From NCBI GenBank assembly GCA_018647025.1, contig JABGTQ010000215.1:1-10073 (forward strand): DNA of 10,073 bases, written 5' to 3'. The translations under genes and the position numbers were made by a program. Under the pieces are notes generated by a model that saw nothing but the letters and a program-made list of their open reading frames with translations, had not been told where the DNA came from and ran no database searches. The first letter of the stretch is position 1. Each line of letters begins with the position of its first letter. Shown here piece by piece: positions 7,265 through 10,073 of the stretch. The DNA comes from Nitrospina sp. GTDB taxonomy: Bacteria; Nitrospinota; Nitrospinia; Nitrospinales; VA-1.

Positions 7265-7293
7265 ATTCTAAACCTATTTTATGTGCTTCTCAA
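7265..7293 (-). promoter_or_regulatory. Sigma-70-like promoter of the PHP gene, probably leaderless
   Basis: On the minus strand TTGAGA (7293-7288, 5 of 6) and TAGAAT (7270-7265, 5 of 6) are separated by 17 bases. Seven bases then precede the ATG at 7257. This is the same geometry as the promoter at 1894-1922, and it leaves no room for a ribosome-binding site. Confidence 0.55.
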
Positions 7294-7349
7294 AGAACAT
7301 TAGAAATAAAATTACATAATTAAGCTAAAAACTAAAACCCAAAGCATAA

Positions 7350-7378
7350 TTGCCTTGTTTATATTTTTTCGATATTCT
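7350..7378 (+). promoter_or_regulatory. Possible promoter of the cytochrome gene, near-leaderless
   Basis: TTGCCT (7350-7355, 4 of 6), a 17-base spacer and TATTCT (7373-7378, 4 of 6) end six bases before the ATG at 7385, so the transcript would begin at about the start codon. The hexamers are weaker than in the two minus-strand promoters. It sits back to back with the PHP promoter in a 127-base divergent gap. Confidence 0.35.
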
Positions 7379-7384
7379 TGATCC

Positions 7385-8713
7385 ATGTGCAAAGATAGAA
7401 TTTTCAAAATTTGGATTTCGGTTTGTGTTTTTTTATGGGTAATGAGCAATACACTCTCATTTTCTACCACCTCCTCACGTGAGCTCACGATTGTATATTC
7501 TGGGAACACTCTAGGTGAACTCAAACCATGTGGGTGCGCTAAAGAAGAAGACCAAGGTGGGTTTGAGCGACGATCAACCTACCTAAAACAGGTCTTCAAG
7601 GATTCTAGAAACACACTATTAGTCGACACTGGCGATAACTTTAAAGAGGCTTCAACTCAAGGAAAAATTAAAGCGCGTTACATCATGCAAGCAATGTCTC
7701 AATTTAATTATGATGCGGTTATTCTTGGGGACAAAGACTTGCTTTACGGAGAATCTTTTCTTAACAATCATATGCCATTCCCTTGGCTGCTCAGCAATGC
7801 AGAGCTAGTTAAGATGAGCCCACCAAAAACACGAATTAAGACACTAGAAAATGGACTCACTATCGCAATACTAGCTTTGATTGATCCAGATCTATATTAT
7901 GGTACCAAGCATAGTGGTGGAAATATCACGGACCCAAAAGAAACTGCCAAAAAACTAATCAAACAACTTACAACCTCCAAGCATATTGATCTAGTTGTTT
8001 TGCTTACTCATATGAAGCGGGAAAAAGCAATTTCTATGCTGCAGTTAAATGGTGTCGATGTGGTGATCAACGGTCATATCAAAAAAGATAGTGACATTAT
8101 AGACATGACCCATATAAAACGTAATGGAAAAATATTTGTTCAGCCCGGACCTAGAGGGCAAAAAATGGGAGAGTTGTCTATACGGATTGATAACAAAGGG
8201 GGAAAATCGTTTGAACAAAGGATGATTCGTTTAGATTCAAATATCAAACCTGACTCCAAAATGATAAAATGGTACAAAGATTATAATAAAGAAGTGGAAG
8301 ATTTATTTTTTATTTCATTAAAATCTCGAAAAACCGAGCGCGGAAAAAAAAAGGTTTATGCATCGGAGCAAGCATGCGTGACCTGTCATCCGAGCGAACA
8401 TAAAACATGGATTATGTCGCGTCACAGTCATGCCTATGAAACTTTAAATCGAGTCAATAAAGCATTCGATCCTGAGTGTTTAAGTTGCCACGTAACTGGA
8501 TGGGGGGAAAATGGAGGGTTTATTAGTGAAGTAGATACTCCAAAGTTAAAAAATGTTCAATGCGAAGTGTGTCACAGCCCAAGGTTAGATCACATAAAAA
8601 ACCTGGGACGTAACCTTGAAGTCGATGCAAAAAAAGCCTGCAATAATTGTCATGTTAAAAATCATAGCCCAAATTTTAATTTTTTAGAATACTGGGAAAA
8701 AATAAAACATTGA
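7385..8713 (+). CDS. Exported tetraheme cytochrome c with N-terminal degenerate 5'-nucleotidase-like domain
   Basis: The 442-residue protein starts with a basic lead and hydrophobic segment (about 8-20), a signal peptide or anchor. Residues 34-285 follow the layout of UshA-type metallophosphoesterases, but most metal ligands are altered. The usual D-x-H is N41-T-L43, GNHE is GDKD (115-118), and the last GHxH is GHIK (230-233); GD83-84 and LTH (207-209) remain. A PCGC motif (48-51) follows the first strand. A C-terminal cytochrome c554-like region carries four heme sites: CVTCH 331, CLSCH 365, CEVCH 393 and CNNCH 419. The W-x3-SRHSHAYETL segment (342-353) offers extra His ligands. The likely role is periplasmic electron transfer with the N-domain as a binding or sensing module; phosphatase activity seems unlikely. 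No Shine-Dalgarno is seen. The next gene encodes a DsbA-like protein, fitting a cluster for cysteine-rich envelope proteins. Confidence 0.87.
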   Translation: MCKDRIFKIWISVCVFLWVMSNTLSFSTTSSRELTIVYSGNTLGELKPCGCAKEEDQGGFERRSTYLKQVFKDSRNTLLVDTGDNFKEASTQGKIKARYIMQAMSQFNYDAVILGDKDLLYGESFLNNHMPFPWLLSNAELVKMSPPKTRIKTLENGLTIAILALIDPDLYYGTKHSGGNITDPKETAKKLIKQLTTSKHIDLVVLLTHMKREKAISMLQLNGVDVVINGHIKKDSDIIDMTHIKRNGKIFVQPGPRGQKMGELSIRIDNKGGKSFEQRMIRLDSNIKPDSKMIKWYKDYNKEVEDLFFISLKSRKTERGKKKVYASEQACVTCHPSEHKTWIMSRHSHAYETLNRVNKAFDPECLSCHVTGWGENGGFISEVDTPKLKNVQCEVCHSPRLDHIKNLGRNLEVDAKKACNNCHVKNHSPNFNFLEYWEKIKH

Positions 8714-8733
8714 CCTTTGGTAGTAATATCATA

Positions 8734-8739
8734 AAGGAG
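8734..8739 (+). promoter_or_regulatory. Strong Shine-Dalgarno of the DsbA-like gene
   Basis: AAGGAG stands seven bases before the ATG at 8747. It is the only full consensus ribosome-binding site I see in the window, which supports that start codon and shows that this organism does use SD-led initiation for some genes. Confidence 0.75.
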
Positions 8740-8746
8740 ATTAAGC

Positions 8747-9394
8747 ATGGAATCCTGTAGAGTCCCATCAGCAAATAAAATATTATTTTTTTTAATAGCT
8801 AGTTGCTTAATTCTTCCAAGTTTTGTACTTGCAGAAGATAAAATCAAAGGAAAATACGAGGTCATAGGCTCAATTGAAAAACTAAAGAACGCAAAACAAG
8901 TCGAGATGATTGAATTTTTTAACTACTCCTGTGGTCACTGTTATAAATTTTTAGAAACTTCTAAAAAGCTACACCAAAAATTTAAAGATAAGCTTTATCA
9001 TAAGAAATATCCCATTTTTTGGGGGGAACAAACCGCATTGCCCGCCAAAGCTTTTTATATTACTGATGAATTGGGGCTTGAGGGGAAATTTACTCAAGAA
9101 TTATTCGACACCAACTTCAAACTCCATATCAATATTTTTCAACCAAGGGTTATTCAACGTCTTTCACAACATTATAAGATTGAACAAGAAATTAGAGAAG
9201 GAATGAAGTCACCTACTATTGAGGCTAAAGTTAACGAATCGCTTGCTTTAGCAAAAACATATAAGGCTAATGAAACACCCACAATTATCCTCAATAAAGT
9301 GCTAAAGGTAACTCCAAGTATTTCAGGTGGTACCACCGAAATGATGACTGAAAATTTAGAGCTGATCATTGGAGATATTCTTGGTTACAATTAA
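8747..9394 (+). CDS. DsbA-family thiol:disulfide oxidoreductase, exported
   Basis: The 215-residue precursor has a signal peptide (hydrophobic 12-28, likely cut after VLA at 27-29). The thioredoxin-fold active site is C62-G-H-C65 in FFNYSCGHCYKF, the cis-proline is Pro178 in ETPTIILN, and the segment between is long and helical as in DsbA. E. coli DsbA has CPHC; the CGHC dipeptide is the one typical of eukaryotic protein disulfide isomerase. The mature enzyme should make or shuffle disulfides in the periplasm. The cytochrome gene ends 33 bases upstream, so one transcript is likely, and the partner may be that cytochrome's cysteines or other envelope proteins. A lipobox-like IASC at 17-20 sits inside the hydrophobic stretch and is probably not used. 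No DsbB-like partner is in view, so oxidase versus isomerase or reductase use is open. Confidence 0.88.
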   Translation: MESCRVPSANKILFFLIASCLILPSFVLAEDKIKGKYEVIGSIEKLKNAKQVEMIEFFNYSCGHCYKFLETSKKLHQKFKDKLYHKKYPIFWGEQTALPAKAFYITDELGLEGKFTQELFDTNFKLHINIFQPRVIQRLSQHYKIEQEIREGMKSPTIEAKVNESLALAKTYKANETPTIILNKVLKVTPSISGGTTEMMTENLELIIGDILGYN

Positions 9395-9435
9395 TTTATT
9401 TTTTTAACACAACCAATTTAGGTAAGTGAACAAAA

Positions 9436-10073
9436 ATGGTTTCATCTCTAAATTTACGCCAAAAAAAACACCCTTTCCAATTGAAAGTGATTTTACTAGG
9501 ATTAATATTTTTATTTTTCTCCGGCGGACCAAATTCAGGCCTCACTTACTTACCTAATGCGGAGGCTGGTTTTTTTAGTAACGACTTAGAGCTTCTTGAG
9601 GAGGTTGTGGATCTGGTGGGAGATAAATACGTTTACGCCCCTGATTATAAAAAAATGTTTATGTCTTCTATTGATAGGATGATTATGGATATTGCCGATA
9701 AAAATATCTCCCTCAAAAATGAATCGACAGGGCAATCCATTTCTATTCTGGACAAAAGTATCCGTTACACATTTAGTTACAACCGAGAAAACTCTCTAGA
9801 GAATTTCAAGAAAGTATATTATTTTCTATTAGAGGAATCAGAAAAAAAATTGAACAAGAAAACACTTGAAATAGCAGCCGTAACTGGTCTCGTGAACTCT
9901 TTAGATCCATATTCCAAGTATATGGACGCTGGAAGTTTTAAAAAATCAATGAGCGAAACAGAAGGAATATATGGTGGACTAGGCATGGTTATCACGATGA
10001 AAGATAAGCGCCTACATGTTGTAAAAACCATCAAGAATTCTCCGGCCCAACGCGCAGGAATAAAACCCGACGA
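9436..10073 (+). CDS. S41-family C-terminal processing protease, partial (C-terminus beyond right edge)
   Basis: The ATG at 9436 opens a frame of 212 codons to the window edge. It begins with a basic lead and hydrophobic segment (16-29), and a possible signal peptidase site follows AEA at 42-44. The recognisable CtpA/Prc core starts with GLVNSLDPYSKYMD (151-164), then ETEGIYGGLGMVI (174-186), and SPAQRAGIKPD (202-212), the beginning of the PDZ domain. The Ser-Lys catalytic dyad lies outside the window. Between the first helical part (about 50-70) and SLDPYS is a segment of about 80 residues, longer than in compact CtpA proteins. It starts 41 bases after the DsbA-like gene and may share its transcript; only a weak AGGT lies upstream. 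Role: cleavage of C-terminal ends of envelope proteins. CtpA-like naming is by family; no symbol is assigned because the enzyme is incomplete. Confidence 0.88.
   Translation, partial: MVSSLNLRQKKHPFQLKVILLGLIFLFFSGGPNSGLTYLPNAEAGFFSNDLELLEEVVDLVGDKYVYAPDYKKMFMSSIDRMIMDIADKNISLKNESTGQSISILDKSIRYTFSYNRENSLENFKKVYYFLLEESEKKLNKKTLEIAAVTGLVNSLDPYSKYMDAGSFKKSMSETEGIYGGLGMVITMKDKRLHVVKTIKNSPAQRAGIKPD

Noticed and set aside
7312..7524. Minus-strand open frame of 70 codons across the cytochrome start
   Set aside because: It overlaps the signal-peptide region of a clear gene and the divergent promoters, and its product has no recognisable feature.
8710..8715. TTGACC as a -35 for a private DsbA-like gene promoter
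   Set aside because: No acceptable -10 lies 16-18 bases downstream; that position is occupied by the AAGGAG ribosome-binding site.
8795..8806. Lipoprotein signal (IASC) in the DsbA-like protein
   Set aside because: The hydrophobic stretch continues past the cysteine and ends in a good signal peptidase I site after VLA, so lipidation is less likely.

Overview
The window is AT-rich, gene-dense DNA from a bacterium with a Gram-negative style envelope: exported multiheme cytochrome c, exported DsbA-like thioredoxin fold, periplasmic-type C-terminal protease. The mix of a non-standard fumarate reductase/succinate dehydrogenase-type flavoprotein with a ferredoxin/HdrC-like partner and a phosphoesterase-like protein fused to a tetraheme cytochrome tail recalls Desulfobacterota/deltaproteobacteria, SAR324 or Nitrospinota. 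That placement is an impression from protein families, not a demonstrated assignment. No rRNA, tRNA, CRISPR array, insertion sequence or phage gene was seen, and no gene-free stretch exceeds 300 bases.

Layout. (1) 1-1886, minus strand: a redox pair, a 2Fe-2S/2x[4Fe-4S] iron-sulfur subunit followed, with a 1-base stop/start overlap, by an FAD subunit that runs off the left edge. (2) 2007-5136, plus strand: yebC, then ruvC, ruvA and ruvB, the complete Holliday-junction branch-migration and resolution set. (3) 5155-6258, plus: a membrane-anchored or exported SGNH/GDSL hydrolase directly behind ruvB. (4) 6379-7257, minus: a PHP-domain phosphoesterase of the YciV/RNase AM type, convergent with the hydrolase and divergent from the next gene. 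(5) 7385-10073, plus: an envelope cluster with a degenerate 5'-nucleotidase-like domain fused to four CXXCH heme motifs, a DsbA-family protein with a CGHC active site, and the start of an S41 C-terminal processing protease that runs off the right edge.

The most notable non-coding signal is a repeated promoter geometry. The iron-sulfur gene and the PHP gene each have a near-consensus -35, a 17-base spacer, a near-consensus -10 and exactly 7 bases before the ATG. The cytochrome gene has a weaker version with 6 bases. All three genes lack a visible Shine-Dalgarno sequence, so they look like leaderless transcripts. By contrast the DsbA-like gene inside its cluster has a textbook AAGGAG. The most notable proteins are the cytochrome fusion, whose phosphoesterase metal site is largely lost, and the flavoprotein, which has Asn where fumarate reductases carry the FAD-linking His and has an N-terminal extension of about 85 residues.
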